Source: Actinomycetota bacterium (GTDB lineage: Bacteria; Actinomycetota; Thermoleophilia; Solirubrobacterales; Thermoleophilaceae). Taken from it: 13,681 bases of DNA. The notes under the pieces are model-generated. The model saw only the letters and a list, made by a program, of their open reading frames with translations. It made no database searches and was not told the origin of the DNA. Location: NCBI GenBank assembly GCA_005883295.1, contig VAWV01000217.1, positions 1-13,681 of the forward strand, given 5' to 3'. Each line of letters starts with the position of its first letter. Within the stretch, counting starts at the first letter, position 1. The position numbers were made by a program, and so were the translations under genes. Shown here in pieces: positions 13,580-13,681 of this stretch.

Positions 13580-13681
13580 TCAGTCGGGATTGCTCGCCGG
13601 CATAACCGGCCCGGGAGCGCACGCCGCGCGCGAGGCGGGCTGGGTCTTCGCGGGCGCCTCCTCGCGCCGCAGGGAGAGCAG
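13580..13681 (-). CDS. C-terminal end of an upstream gene, possibly accD
   Basis: The frame entering from the right edge reads 33 residues (LLSLRREEAPAKTQPASRAA and on) to a TGA one base before the folC start. The visible part is a Leu/Arg-rich beginning and a low-complexity Ala/Pro tail, too short to identify. accD directly before folC is a common bacterial order, and LL-x-LRRE fits the end of the AccD helix, so AccD is a guess from context. Confidence 0.45.
   Translation of the reverse strand: MLSLRREEAPAKTQPASRAACAPGPVMPASNPD

Noticed and set aside
1..13681. CRISPR array, tRNA or rRNA gene, transposase or phage gene
   Set aside because: No regularly spaced repeats, cloverleaf, rRNA-like stretch or transposase/integrase motif was seen on either strand; the only dispersed repeat is the two-copy palindrome.

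Overview
The window is a 13.7 kb, very GC-rich stretch of bacterial chromosome in which every credible gene lies on the minus strand. The gene set is a complete MreBCD/PBP2/RodA elongasome, an RNase E/G, a class III adenylate cyclase of the actinobacterial Rv1264-like type, L21/L27, FolC, Ndk and Maf. Frequent GTG/TTG starts and very high GC add to this. Together they suggest an actinobacterium, probably Thermoleophilia (Solirubrobacterales-like). That placement is inference from gene content and style, not from a marker search.

Layout in transcription order (right to left): the end of an upstream gene, possibly accD (13580-13681); folC (12340-13578); a 38-residue single-pass membrane protein (12210-12326); a two-TM, eight-cysteine zinc-ribbon protein (11596-12150); a palindromic repeat, copy B (11397-11595); an ndk-maf fusion lacking the Ndk catalytic histidine (10509-11384); mreB (9321-10370), mreC (8372-9271) and mreD (7800-8375); palindromic repeat copy A (7639-7801); pbp2/mrdA (5759-7636); rodA broken by an internal deletion with frameshift (4572-5725); rng with an apparent C-terminal TRAM-like domain (2640-4562); an adenylate cyclase (1514-2635); rplU (1112-1477), rpmA (862-1122) and the 5' part of an RhtA-like EamA exporter (1-815). 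No gene-free stretch exceeds about 210 bases, and the two largest are filled by the repeat.

The cluster joins three jobs. MreBCD, PBP2 and RodA build the lateral wall. RNase E/G with L21/L27 handles RNA turnover and ribosome assembly. FolC, Ndk and Maf serve folate and nucleotide metabolism. Several junctions are tight: a 4-nt mreC/mreD overlap, an 11-nt rplU/rpmA overlap, and a 4-nt gap between rng and the cyclase. This suggests long co-transcribed units, with a possible new promoter before mreB.

The most unusual element is the pair of 163/199-bp intergenic palindromes. Each nearly exactly fills the gap between one gene's stop codon and the next gene's start. Both fold end to end into one long hairpin. 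Between copies, three base pairs changed on both sides and six more changed only between Watson-Crick and G-U pairs. All wobble pairs fall on the plus strand, antisense to the genes. One copy carries an extra 39-nt hairpin module. This looks like a structured, probably dispersed repeat family and is the best candidate for something undescribed. The ndk-maf fusion and the rodA lesion are the other priorities; both could be real or assembly deletions.
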